DNA of 64,000 nt from Atopobium minutum. GTDB taxonomy: Bacteria > Actinomycetota > Coriobacteriia > Coriobacteriales > Atopobiaceae. This document shows, in pieces, positions 1 to 7,791 of this stretch (position 1 is the stretch's first letter; each line of letters opens with the position of its first letter). The DNA lies in NCBI GenBank assembly GCA_900105895.1, contig FNSH01000002.1:1-64000 (forward strand). Reading direction: 5' to 3'. Under the pieces are notes generated by a model. It had not been told where the DNA came from. It was given only the letters and a program-made list of their open reading frames with translations, and made no database searches. A program made the translations under genes and the position numbers.

Positions 1-1
1 G

Positions 2-377
2 CAAAAAAGCGGTCTTTCTCATGCAAAGCTCGCTTCACTCATGGATGAAGAGACCTGGATAAACGCAGAAAAGGCAATAGAGCTGCACTTTGCCGACCGC
101 ATCACATCAAGGCAGGATCTCTATCCGCAAGGCGAGAACGAAGATCCTACAAATGGTGAAAGTGCCGTGCTAAACGAAAAAGAATCTGAAAGCCTCACGG
201 AGACACCGATGCTCTTTTCACGCCGCAAGGTCGCAGCCGCCATCAATAAAAAAGCTCTGTGACTATGCGGCGGCCTGTGAGGCAAAAACGCCTGCCAAAC
301 GGCAGAACCGATTACCCACCGCTACAAAAGTCAAGGACTTGGAAACACGCCTTGATCTTATCAAACACTTTATTTAA
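2..377 (+). pseudogene. ClpP-like phage head maturation protease, 3' part, frameshifted
   Basis: This is the C-terminal part of a ClpP-type prophage protease; the gene begins before the window. The visible residues (AKLASLMDEETWINAEKA followed by a LHFADRI motif) match the end of the ClpP fold in phage prohead proteases, which cleave scaffold or capsid precursors during head assembly. Its place directly before the major capsid gene is the usual one. The reading frame stops at 260-262, just after a run of six A at 248-253. Dropping one A restores an open frame to the TAA at 375-377, with a plausible family tail ending in LETRLDLIKHFI immediately before the capsid ribosome binding site. The break is therefore either a real one-base insertion or a homopolymer sequencing error. 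Family assignment is good; functional state is uncertain. Confidence 0.7.
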
Positions 378-391
378 GGAGGAAACCTACC

Positions 392-1582
392 ATGACGATT
401 ACTGAACTTTTGAACAAACGTGCCAAGACCTGGGAGGCCGCAAAGGCTTTTCTGGAATCCCATCGAGACAAAGACGGACTGCTTAGCGCTGAAGACGGAG
501 CGGCTTACGACAAGATGGAAGCCGAGATCGAAGCCTACAGCACAGAAATTGAGCGCATGTGCCGTCAAAAGGACATCGAAGACAAGATGAGCGAGCCGCT
601 CGGTACGCCGCTTACGGCAAAACCGGCCGTGCTTTCCACAGAGACGGAAGAAAAGCACGGACGTGCCTCCTCTTCCTATGCCAAGGATATGCTCGTTGCC
701 CTGCGAAGCGGCTTTAAGCGTATCTCGAACATCTTGGAAGAAGGCAAAGACGAAAATGGCGGCTATCTGGTACCTGAAGAATGGGACAGCCGCCTCATTG
801 ACAAGCTGACCGAAGAGAATATCTTCCGAAGCCTCGCCACGACCATCACCACGTCCGGCGAACACAAGATCAATATCGCGGCTACCAAGCCTGCCGCGGC
901 ATGGATCGAGGAAGGTCAGGCCTTAAGTTTCGGTGAGGCGACCTTTGATCAGGTGGTGCTCGATGCCCATAAGCTTCATGTAGCGATCAAGGTTACCGAA
1001 GAACTGCTCTACGACAATGCTTTCAATTTGGAAAGCTACATCATCGACCAGTTCGGCAAAGCACTCGGTAACGCGGAAGAAGATGCCTTCTTAAACGGCG
1101 ACGGCAAAAACAAGCCGCTTGGCATCTTTGCCGCAACCGGCGGAGGAGAGGTTTCCGTCACACTCACAGGTACCGCGCTTAAAACTGACGATATCCTGAC
1201 GCTCATCTACTCTTTGAAGCGCCCATACCGCAAAAACGCCGCGTTTATCTTAAATGACGCAACGCTTGCCGCCCTTCGAAAGCTCAAGGATAACAATCAG
1301 GCCTACATCTGGCAGCCGAGCTATCAGGCGGGAGAACCGGACCGTCTTTGCGGCTATCCGGTTAAGACCTCTGCCTTCTGCCCTGTTTTGGAGACAGGAA
1401 AAGCCGGCGTGGCTTTCGGGGATTTCTCCTATTACAACATCGGAGACCGCGGAACCAGAAGCTTTCAGGAACTTCGTGAGCTTTTTGCCGGAAACGGCAT
1501 GGTGGGCTACGTTGCCAAAGAACGTGTGGACGGAAAACTGATCTTGCCCGAGGCCGTGCAGATTCTCAAAGCCGGTGCGTAA
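392..1582 (+). CDS. HK97-family phage major capsid protein
   Basis: This 396-residue protein forms the icosahedral head shell. Residues 1-70 are charged and helical, like the scaffold-like delta domain of HK97-type capsid precursors. From about residue 120 the HK97 fold is recognisable: GGYLVPEEW, then IAATKPAAAWIEEGQ, then the AEEDAFLNGDG segment that precedes the cargo-side loop, and a C-terminal FGDFSYYNIGDR stretch. It lies just after the ClpP-like protease that would remove the delta domain. The start has a strong GGAGG at 378-382. A rho-independent terminator follows the gene, as is common after highly expressed capsid genes. Confidence 0.95.
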   Translation: MTITELLNKRAKTWEAAKAFLESHRDKDGLLSAEDGAAYDKMEAEIEAYSTEIERMCRQKDIEDKMSEPLGTPLTAKPAVLSTETEEKHGRASSSYAKDMLVALRSGFKRISNILEEGKDENGGYLVPEEWDSRLIDKLTEENIFRSLATTITTSGEHKINIAATKPAAAWIEEGQALSFGEATFDQVVLDAHKLHVAIKVTEELLYDNAFNLESYIIDQFGKALGNAEEDAFLNGDGKNKPLGIFAATGGGEVSVTLTGTALKTDDILTLIYSLKRPYRKNAAFILNDATLAALRKLKDNNQAYIWQPSYQAGEPDRLCGYPVKTSAFCPVLETGKAGVAFGDFSYYNIGDRGTRSFQELRELFAGNGMVGYVAKERVDGKLILPEAVQILKAGA

Positions 1583-1601
1583 AAATAAACGTCTTAGCCA
1601 T

Positions 1602-1636
1602 AAGGCGGCTCTCTTTATACGAGGGAGTCGCCTTTT
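1602..1636 (+). terminator. Intrinsic terminator after capsid gene
   Basis: An inverted repeat AAGGCG...CGCCTT, with further pairing inside it, is followed by a short T run at 1633-1636. It lies 20 bases after the capsid stop codon and before the connector gene. It may act as a partial terminator that sets capsid mRNA above the downstream structural genes. Confidence 0.65.
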
Positions 1637-1657
1637 CCTTGCAGGAAAGGAGGAAGC

Positions 1658-1921
1658 ATGCTGAGCCTTGAAGACGTGAAAAACTATCTCCGCGTGGATT
1701 TTGACGACGATGACGCACTCATCGAGTCGCTCATACCCTCTGCCACCGAGTTGGTCAAAAACGTGGCACGCACCGAAGACCTCTCTTCTTTTGAAAACGG
1801 GCGCATTGCCGTGCTTTTTACGGTGGCCTATCTCTACGAACACCGAGAAGAAGCCGATCACCATGCGCTCACCTTGACGCTTCGCGCTCTTCTTTTCGGA
1901 GAAAGGCAGGTGAGCTTCTGA
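1658..1921 (+). CDS. Phage head-tail connector protein (gp6-like)
   Basis: An 87-residue protein beginning MLSLEDVKNYLRVDFDDDD, the standard start of HK97 gp6-like/YqbG-type connector proteins that form a ring below the portal and join head to tail. The helical pattern with LIESLIPSATELVKNV and an AVLFTVAYLYEHREEAD segment fits the family. Length is normal. The start is preceded by AAAGGAGG at about 1646-1653. The next gene begins one base after its stop, so the two are probably translated together. Confidence 0.88.
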   Translation: MLSLEDVKNYLRVDFDDDDALIESLIPSATELVKNVARTEDLSSFENGRIAVLFTVAYLYEHREEADHHALTLTLRALLFGERQVSF

Positions 1922-1922
1922 T

Positions 1923-2255
1923 ATGGATATCGCTCTTCTCAATGTCACCGTCACCTTCCAAAAAAGAACCGTGGAAAGTGATGCCATCGGAAACCAAATC
2001 GAAACGTGGAAAGACGACTACACCTGTGCCGCCACCATCTCAGGAGAAGGCGGGCGCGAAGTCTTTATCGCAGCCTCTGAAGTGGAGAAGGCGGACATGG
2101 CGGTGACGGTCAGGTGGTGTAAGAAAACGGCAGCGATGAGCACGACAGACTTTCGCATCGTCTTTCAGGGCTGCGCCTACGACATCGAAAAAATTGACCA
2201 CCTGTCTTTCAGGAAGCGAGCGATCAAGTTTTTCTGCGTAAAGGAGAGAACCTGA
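1923..2255 (+). CDS. Phage head closure protein (SPP1 gp16-like adaptor)
   Basis: A 110-residue member of the phage head-tail adaptor family. It begins MDIALLNVTVTF and contains QIETWKDDYTCAATISGEGG, followed by a beta-rich segment ending FQGCAYDIEKIDHLSFRKR. Proteins of this family close the connector channel after DNA packaging and dock the tail. Length and order (after the gp6-like connector, before the gp10-like protein) are standard for siphophages. Its stop codon overlaps the next start (TGATG). Confidence 0.85.
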   Translation: MDIALLNVTVTFQKRTVESDAIGNQIETWKDDYTCAATISGEGGREVFIAASEVEKADMAVTVRWCKKTAAMSTTDFRIVFQGCAYDIEKIDHLSFRKRAIKFFCVKERT

Positions 2256-2638
2256 TGAGCCGAAAAGTCAAAATCTCCGGCCTTGTCGATGCCGTGATGG
2301 AAGAACTCAACGCCTATGCCAAAACGACAACGGAAGGCATGAAGCAAGCCGTCACCAAAGCGGCAACGACCACCAAAAAAGAAATCAAGGCGCATGCGCC
2401 AAAAAAGCACGGCGACTATCAAAAAAGCTGGACGCAAAAGAAAACTTCCGAGTCCTCCCATGCCTTGCAGGTGACGGTCTACTCTCGTAACCGCTACCAG
2501 CTGGCACACCTCTTGGAACACGGCCACGCCAAACGGAACGGCGGCAGGACGAGGGCAATTCCTCATATCGCTCCCGCCGAGACAATCGGTGAGGAGCAGC
2601 TTATGAAAGAGATCGAAAGGATGATCAAAGATGGATGA
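2255..2638 (+). CDS. HK97 gp10-like phage protein
   Basis: A 127-residue basic protein with a helical N terminus (LVDAVMEELNAYAKTTTEGM) and the family pattern APKKHGDYQKSW followed by LAHLLEHGHAKRNGG and APAETI. This is the HK97 gp10/minor tail family, thought to act at the head-tail interface or in tail completion. It overlaps the gene before it by one base and the gene after it by eight bases, so translation is coupled. Confidence 0.88.
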   Translation: MSRKVKISGLVDAVMEELNAYAKTTTEGMKQAVTKAATTTKKEIKAHAPKKHGDYQKSWTQKKTSESSHALQVTVYSRNRYQLAHLLEHGHAKRNGGRTRAIPHIAPAETIGEEQLMKEIERMIKDG

Positions 2639-2948
2639 AATCATAGAAATGTTGACAGAGGTCGGACTTCCCTTTGCCTACGACCACTTCGAAGAAGGTC
2701 AGGCACCTGCTCCGCCCTTTATCTGCTATGTAACGCCGGAGTCGCATAACTTTGCGGCAGACGGTCAGGTGTATTTTCCCGTGAACCGCTTTTATCTGGA
2801 GCTTTACACCGACAAAAAAGACCGTGCGCTCGAAAAAAGAATCGAAGACCTTCTTATCCGCCACGATCAGTTTTTCGACAAGGCCGAAGTCTATATCAAC
2901 GCAGAAGACCTCTACGAAGTTTCCTATTCATTTGAGCTGAAAGGATGA
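2631..2948 (+). CDS. Putative phage tail terminator-like protein
   Basis: A 105-residue acidic protein (MDEIIEMLTEVGLPFAYDHFEE). I do not recognise a named catalytic or binding motif. Its size, its place between the gp10-like protein and the major tail protein, and a small alpha/beta pattern match the tail-completion/terminator slot in Firmicutes siphophages. Proteins there cap the tail tube and stop polymerisation. The role is inferred mainly from gene order. Confidence 0.65.
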   Translation: MDEIIEMLTEVGLPFAYDHFEEGQAPAPPFICYVTPESHNFAADGQVYFPVNRFYLELYTDKKDRALEKRIEDLLIRHDQFFDKAEVYINAEDLYEVSYSFELKG

Positions 2949-2954
2949 TGAAAC

Positions 2955-3554
2955 ATGGCAAATAAAAACAACAAAGTCAAATACAACATTAAAAACGTCT
3001 ATGCCGCCAAGATGGCAGAAACCGTCTCGAACGGCGTATCCACCTTTACGTACGAAACACCAAAACCCATCCCTGGCGCGGTTTCGCTGTCGCTTGACGC
3101 GGAAGGCGAATCTTCTCCCTTTTATGCCGACGGCGTTGTCTACTTTAGAACCGTCACCAACAACGGCTACTCCGGAGATTTGGAAATTGCCTTAATCCCT
3201 GAGTGGTTTCGCACCGAGATTTTGCAGGAGACCCTCGATTCCAAAGGCGTGCTGGTCGAAAACTCCAATACCGCAGAGTCAGTAAAGTTCGCTTTGCTTT
3301 TTGAGTTTGACGGCGACATCAAAGCGATCCGCCATGCCTTATATAACTGCACGGCCTCTCGTCCTTCCATCGAGTCGGAAACCAAAGAAGATACCATTGA
3401 GCCGGGAACGGAAACCCTGTCTCTTACCGCAGATCCAAGATCGGACGGCCTTGTCAAAGCCAAGACCGGAGATTCCACCGATGCCGCAACCTATGCGAAC
3501 TGGTATAAGGCGGTCTACGTGCCGCAGGCAGGCACACCGGCAGGAGGAAAATAA
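2955..3554 (+). CDS. Phage major tail protein (phi13 family)
   Basis: A 199-residue protein beginning MANKNNKVKYNIKNVYAAKM, characteristic of phi13-type major tail tube subunits. It contains the expected PIPGAVSLSLDAEGE and FYADGVVYFRTVTNNGYSGDLE beta strands, and a variable C-terminal half with TLSLTADPRSDGLVKAKTGD. Monomers stack as hexameric rings to form the flexible tail tube around the tape measure. Typical length and order. RBS and start spacing are ordinary. Confidence 0.9.
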   Translation: MANKNNKVKYNIKNVYAAKMAETVSNGVSTFTYETPKPIPGAVSLSLDAEGESSPFYADGVVYFRTVTNNGYSGDLEIALIPEWFRTEILQETLDSKGVLVENSNTAESVKFALLFEFDGDIKAIRHALYNCTASRPSIESETKEDTIEPGTETLSLTADPRSDGLVKAKTGDSTDAATYANWYKAVYVPQAGTPAGGK

Positions 3555-3556
3555 CC

Positions 3557-4092
3557 ATGATTGAAAAGACCATTGACGTTTCGGGTGTACCCGTAAAGTT
3601 TCGCTCGTCTGCTGCTATCCCGCGCCTTTACCGAGCCAAGTTCGGACGGGATATTTTTAAAGACTTAGCCAAGCTCGAAAAAAGCTATCAGGGCAAGAAA
3701 GATAAGGACGGCGGCTTTCCCGTTGAAGACTTAGAGATTTTTGAAAACGTCGCCTACATCATGGCGCTGCACGCAGACAAAAGCGTGCCCGCTTCCATTG
3801 AAGAGTGGCTGGACGGCTTTGAGATGTTTTCCATCTATCAGGTACTTCCTGAAATCCTCTCCCTTTGGGGTGAGAACTTAAAGACGGAGGTCTCACCAAA
3901 AAAAGGCAGATAAGAAGCGAGCGGGAAATGACCACGCCGCTTCTCTTACTTCGTGCCTGTCAGATCGGCATTCCCATTGTGGACATGGATCTCATCTCCA
4001 TCGGGCTGCTTCTCGATATGTGGACGGAAAAAGCAAACGACAGTGCAAGTTACAGGCGGCTTGCCACACAAGAAGATTTTGACCGCTTTTAG
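3557..4092 (+). CDS. Tail assembly chaperone, short and -1 frameshifted forms
   Basis: The zero-frame product (3557-3913, 118 residues, ending SPKKGR) is a typical tail assembly chaperone N-terminal domain (IDVSGVPVKFRSSAAIPRLY). At 3898-3904 the sequence A AAA AAA is followed by G, in the correct phase for X XXY YYZ slippage. Shifting -1 there continues through RSEREMTTPLLLL to RLATQEDFDRF and stops at 4090-4092, giving about 178 residues. This tail matches the second domain of siphophage chaperones analogous to lambda gpG/gpGT, which coat and recruit the tape measure protein. An internal ATG at 3928 could start the second part alone but has no good Shine-Dalgarno. The tape measure gene follows, as expected. 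Confidence 0.85.
3898..3904 (+). promoter_or_regulatory. Programmed -1 ribosomal frameshift slippery site
   Basis: Seven A residues read as A AAA AAA in the zero frame of the tail assembly chaperone, two sense codons before its stop. Slippage by -1 joins it to the 62-codon downstream frame. This is the conserved position for gpG/gpGT-type frameshifting. Confidence 0.8.
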
Positions 4093-4135
4093 CACCCGAT
4101 GAGGTGTTTTTTTATTGTTCAAGAAAGGAGGACGC

Positions 4136-7054
4136 ATGGCCTCACGCATCAAAGGCATCACCGTGGAAATCGGCGGAGATACCACGGGACTGGATAAAGC
4201 CTTAAAACAAGTGAACTCCACCATCCGCACAACGCAGTCCTCCTTAAGAGATGTCAACCGCCTCTTAAAACTCGATCCGAAAAACACGGAGCTTTTGGCG
4301 CAAAAGCAAAAAATGCTGAAAAACGCCATCACAGCAACCAAAGAAAAGCTTGATACCTTAAAGACAACCCAGGAACAAGCCAAGGCACAGCTGGAGTCGG
4401 GAGACCTCGGCCAGGACAAATACGACGCACTGCAGCGTGAGATTGTCGAAACCGAACAAAAGCTTAAAGGCCTGCAGCAGGAAGCAATCAACACCAACGC
4501 AGTCTTTTCCAAGATGGATGCGGCAGGAGCCGCTTTCACTAAAGCGGGTGACGCTATCACGGGCGCGGGGCAAAAGATCATGCCGGTTTCTCTTGCCGTG
4601 GGAGGACTTGGCGTACTGGCGGTCAAGACCGCGGGTGACTTCGATGAAGCGATGTCGAAGGTCTCTGCAATATCCGGAGCTACCGGAGAGGACTTTCAGG
4701 CCCTGCGCGATAAAGCACGTGAGATGGGCGAAAAGACGAAGTTCTCCGCCACCGACGCGGCTAACGCCATGAACTACATGGCGATGGCCGGCTGGAAATC
4801 GAAAGACATGATCTCCGGTATTGACGGCATCATGAACCTTGCCGCCGCATCCGGAGAAGATTTAGCCCTCACTTCCGATATCGTGACCGATGCCTTAACC
4901 GCCTTTGGGCTTTCCGCGAAAGACTCCGGACACTTTGCCGATATCCTCGCCGCGGCGTCGTCCAATGCGAACACCAACGTCTCCATGATGGGCGAGACCT
5001 TTAGATACTGCGCCCCGATTGCAGGCGCCTTGGGCTTTAGCGCTGAAGATACCGCAGAGGCCATCGGCCTTATGGCAAACTCCGGGATCAAATCCACACA
5101 GGCGGGCACCGCCCTTCGTACCGTCATGACCAACCTCAGCAAGGACTTCACCATTTCAGGAAAATCCATCGGTGAGGTCACAGTGGCCACGACCAATGCG
5201 GACGGTTCCATGCGCTCTCTTTCCGGCATCTTGGGCGACTGCCGGGAGGCCTTCTCGGGACTTTCCGAGTCCGAAAAGGCACAGGCGGCAGAATCATTAG
5301 TCGGAAAGCACGCCATGAGCGGCTTTCTGGCCCTCATGAACGCTGCCCCTGCCGACATCGAAAAGCTGTCTTCCGCCATCGACAACTGTGACGGCTCGGC
5401 AGAAAAGATGGCAGAAACCATGCAGGACAACCTTCCCGGACAGCTCACCATCTTAAAAAGTCAGCTGCAGGAACTTGCCATCTCCATCGGTGATGCCTTA
5501 ATGCCTACGATCCGAAAACTCGTCACCTGGCTTCAAAACTTCGTTGACAAGTTAAACGGCATGGACGAAGGAACGCGTAACACCATCATCAAAATCGGAC
5601 TTTTTATCGCCGCCTTGGGGCCTGCACTGATTGTGATCGGTAAGCTGACCTCATCGATCGGATCGCTTATCACGACCTTTTCAAGCGTAGGAAAAGCGGT
5701 CACCGGCTTCATGGTCAAGATGGGCGGCATGTCCGGTCTCATGAGCAAAATAGGAGCTGCCATCGGCGGCATCTCCGCTCCCGTGGTGGTAGTCGTTGCC
5801 ATCATCGGCACACTGGTTGCCGCTTTTGTGCATCTGTGGAACACCTCAGAAGGTTTCAGGGATTCCATTATCGGCACGTGGAACAGCATCAAGGAGGCTT
5901 TTTCAAACTTCGCATCCGGCATCACCGAACGCATCAACGCCTTAGGTTTTGACTTTCAGTCCTTCGGCGAGCTGGTATCTGCCATTTGGAACGGTTTCAC
6001 CGAGCTTTTGGCGCCGGTGTTTGAGAACGCCTTTTCAGCAATTGCCGCGATTTTACAAGGCGCACTGGATATCCTGACGGGCATCTTTGACATCTTCGCA
6101 GGGCTTTTCACAGGCAACTGGAGTCAGCTGTGGAACGGCATCAAGGAAGTCTTCTCCGGTATCTGGACAGCAATTTCGGGCATCTTTACGGCCGCGTGGG
6201 AGACGCTGGTCGGTGTCACCAACACCGTTTTAGGCTGGTTTGGCACGAACTGGAGCGAGGTTTGGACGGCGATCAAGACCTTCTTTGAGAACACCTGGAA
6301 CGGGATCGTCTCCTTTTTCACCGGCATCTGGGAAGGAATCAAGTCTGTTGTCACGGGAGCCGTAAGTGCTGTGTCCAACACGGTCTCCTCGGTTTTCACG
6401 GCCATCAGCACCACGGCATCCAGTATCTGGAACGGCATCAAAAACATGATTTCCGGTGTGGTAGGTGGGATTAAGTCAACCGTCTTAAATGTGTTTAACG
6501 GCGTGAAGTCTACCGTGACAAACATCTTTAACGGAATCAAGAGCACGGCCACCTCCGTATGGAACGGCATCAAGTCCGCTATCACCGCACCGATCGAAGC
6601 GGCTAAAAACACCATCAAAGGCATTATCGATAAGATCAAAGGCTTCTTCTCCGGCCTTCACATCGAGCTTCCGCATATCAAGCTGCCGCATTTTTCGATC
6701 TCCGGCGGCTTTTCCATCGTGCCGCCCAGAGTGCCGCACCTTTCCATTGACTGGTACAAGGAAGGCGGCATCATGACGAGACCGACCCTTTTCGGCATGA
6801 ACGGAAGTGCCCTTATGGCGGGAGGCGAAGCGGGATCGGAGGCGATTTTGCCGCTCAAGTCTTTCTACGACAAGCTCGAAGGCATGCTTGCCGCCCGGGA
6901 CACAACACTCATGGAAAAGTACCTCGCCATCATCGCCGGAAATTCGGAAAAAGACATCGTACTGGACTCCGGTGCGCTGGTCGGAGCACTCACACCAAAA
7001 CTGGATGGAGCCTTGGGAAGACGCGCCGCTTACGTAGGAAGGAGGATGAAATGA
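4136..7054 (+). CDS. Phage tail tape measure protein
   Basis: This roughly 972-residue protein sets tail length and is ejected with the DNA. I chose ATG 4136 (MASRIKGITVEIGGD) because AAAGGAGG lies at 4124-4131; an in-frame TTG at 4115 has no such site. Residues about 10-130 are coiled coil (LRDVNRLLKLDPKN and following), residues about 150-450 are the conserved TP901-type tape measure core (FDEAMSKVSAISGATGEDF), and hydrophobic segments follow near 490-560. The region from about 590 to 830 contains many WNGI repeats (IWNGIKN, VWNGIKS), and the C terminus carries AGGEAGSEAILPL, a common tape measure ending. It overlaps the next gene by ATGA. Confidence 0.95.
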   Translation: MASRIKGITVEIGGDTTGLDKALKQVNSTIRTTQSSLRDVNRLLKLDPKNTELLAQKQKMLKNAITATKEKLDTLKTTQEQAKAQLESGDLGQDKYDALQREIVETEQKLKGLQQEAINTNAVFSKMDAAGAAFTKAGDAITGAGQKIMPVSLAVGGLGVLAVKTAGDFDEAMSKVSAISGATGEDFQALRDKAREMGEKTKFSATDAANAMNYMAMAGWKSKDMISGIDGIMNLAAASGEDLALTSDIVTDALTAFGLSAKDSGHFADILAAASSNANTNVSMMGETFRYCAPIAGALGFSAEDTAEAIGLMANSGIKSTQAGTALRTVMTNLSKDFTISGKSIGEVTVATTNADGSMRSLSGILGDCREAFSGLSESEKAQAAESLVGKHAMSGFLALMNAAPADIEKLSSAIDNCDGSAEKMAETMQDNLPGQLTILKSQLQELAISIGDALMPTIRKLVTWLQNFVDKLNGMDEGTRNTIIKIGLFIAALGPALIVIGKLTSSIGSLITTFSSVGKAVTGFMVKMGGMSGLMSKIGAAIGGISAPVVVVVAIIGTLVAAFVHLWNTSEGFRDSIIGTWNSIKEAFSNFASGITERINALGFDFQSFGELVSAIWNGFTELLAPVFENAFSAIAAILQGALDILTGIFDIFAGLFTGNWSQLWNGIKEVFSGIWTAISGIFTAAWETLVGVTNTVLGWFGTNWSEVWTAIKTFFENTWNGIVSFFTGIWEGIKSVVTGAVSAVSNTVSSVFTAISTTASSIWNGIKNMISGVVGGIKSTVLNVFNGVKSTVTNIFNGIKSTATSVWNGIKSAITAPIEAAKNTIKGIIDKIKGFFSGLHIELPHIKLPHFSISGGFSIVPPRVPHLSIDWYKEGGIMTRPTLFGMNGSALMAGGEAGSEAILPLKSFYDKLEGMLAARDTTLMEKYLAIIAGNSEKDIVLDSGALVGALTPKLDGALGRRAAYVGRRMK

Positions 7055-7791
7055 ACCAAAACATAGGCTTTGGAGCCACTCTAAACGGCAAACACACGTG
7101 GAAGAATTACGGGCTTGTCGTATCCAACACCGACGTGGTCGGTATGCCAAAGCCTAAAACACTCATCGTTGAGATTCCCGGATCATCCAAGCGCCTCGAT
7201 CTCACAGAGGCTCTGACGGGACGATGCGAATACGAAGGACGCACGCTCTCCTTTACGCTTGGCGGCATCGGAAAGATCGAAAGCTGGGCAGGAAGGCTCC
7301 GAGCCTTCCTCGACGAAATACATGGAAAGCATGTCAAGGTCATCTTGGACTCCGAGCCGGAATACTACTTTGAAGGCCGAGCCGAAGTAAAAAACTTTGA
7401 GCGCACCCGCGCTTTGGGACAAATTGAGCTGGAGATTGCCTGCGATCCGTATAAATGGGAGCTTGCCGCAAGCGATGAGGATTGGCTTTGGGACTCGTTT
7501 AACTTTGAAAGCGGCATCATCCGAGACTATCGGGATGTGAGCGTAAGCTCTTATACCGACCTTCTTGTTCCCGGATCGCACGTTCCGATGGTGCCGACGT
7601 TTCATGTCAGAAACTACCAAGAAACCGAAGGCAGGAAAAACTACGTCTACTCCATCAAGCTGAGAACGTCGTGGATGCTTCATGCCGGCACAAATCGTTT
7701 CGCCGACCTTGTCATTCCTGAATCCGGCGACACGCTGCGCTTTTTTGGAACTTACACCGTCACCGTATCTGTGAGAGGAGGAAGCCTTTAA
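7051..7791 (+). CDS. Distal tail protein (Dit)
   Basis: A 246-residue siphovirus tail family protein beginning FGATLNGKHTWKNYGLVVSN, the usual N-terminal belt domain of Dit. It joins the tail tube to the baseplate or fibre. The conserved RTLSFTLGG and IELEIACDPYKWEL segments are visible. The C-terminal half carries the galectin-like beta-rich region. Its start overlaps the tape measure stop (ATGA) and its stop overlaps the next start, as in most siphophage tail modules. Confidence 0.88.
   Translation: MNQNIGFGATLNGKHTWKNYGLVVSNTDVVGMPKPKTLIVEIPGSSKRLDLTEALTGRCEYEGRTLSFTLGGIGKIESWAGRLRAFLDEIHGKHVKVILDSEPEYYFEGRAEVKNFERTRALGQIELEIACDPYKWELAASDEDWLWDSFNFESGIIRDYRDVSVSSYTDLLVPGSHVPMVPTFHVRNYQETEGRKNYVYSIKLRTSWMLHAGTNRFADLVIPESGDTLRFFGTYTVTVSVRGGSL

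Noticed and set aside
1250..1987. A 245-codon minus-strand frame across the capsid and connector genes.
   Set aside because: It covers two well-identified phage genes and the terminator between them.
4115..4135. TTG start of the tape measure protein.
   Set aside because: It overlaps the strong Shine-Dalgarno of ATG 4136.
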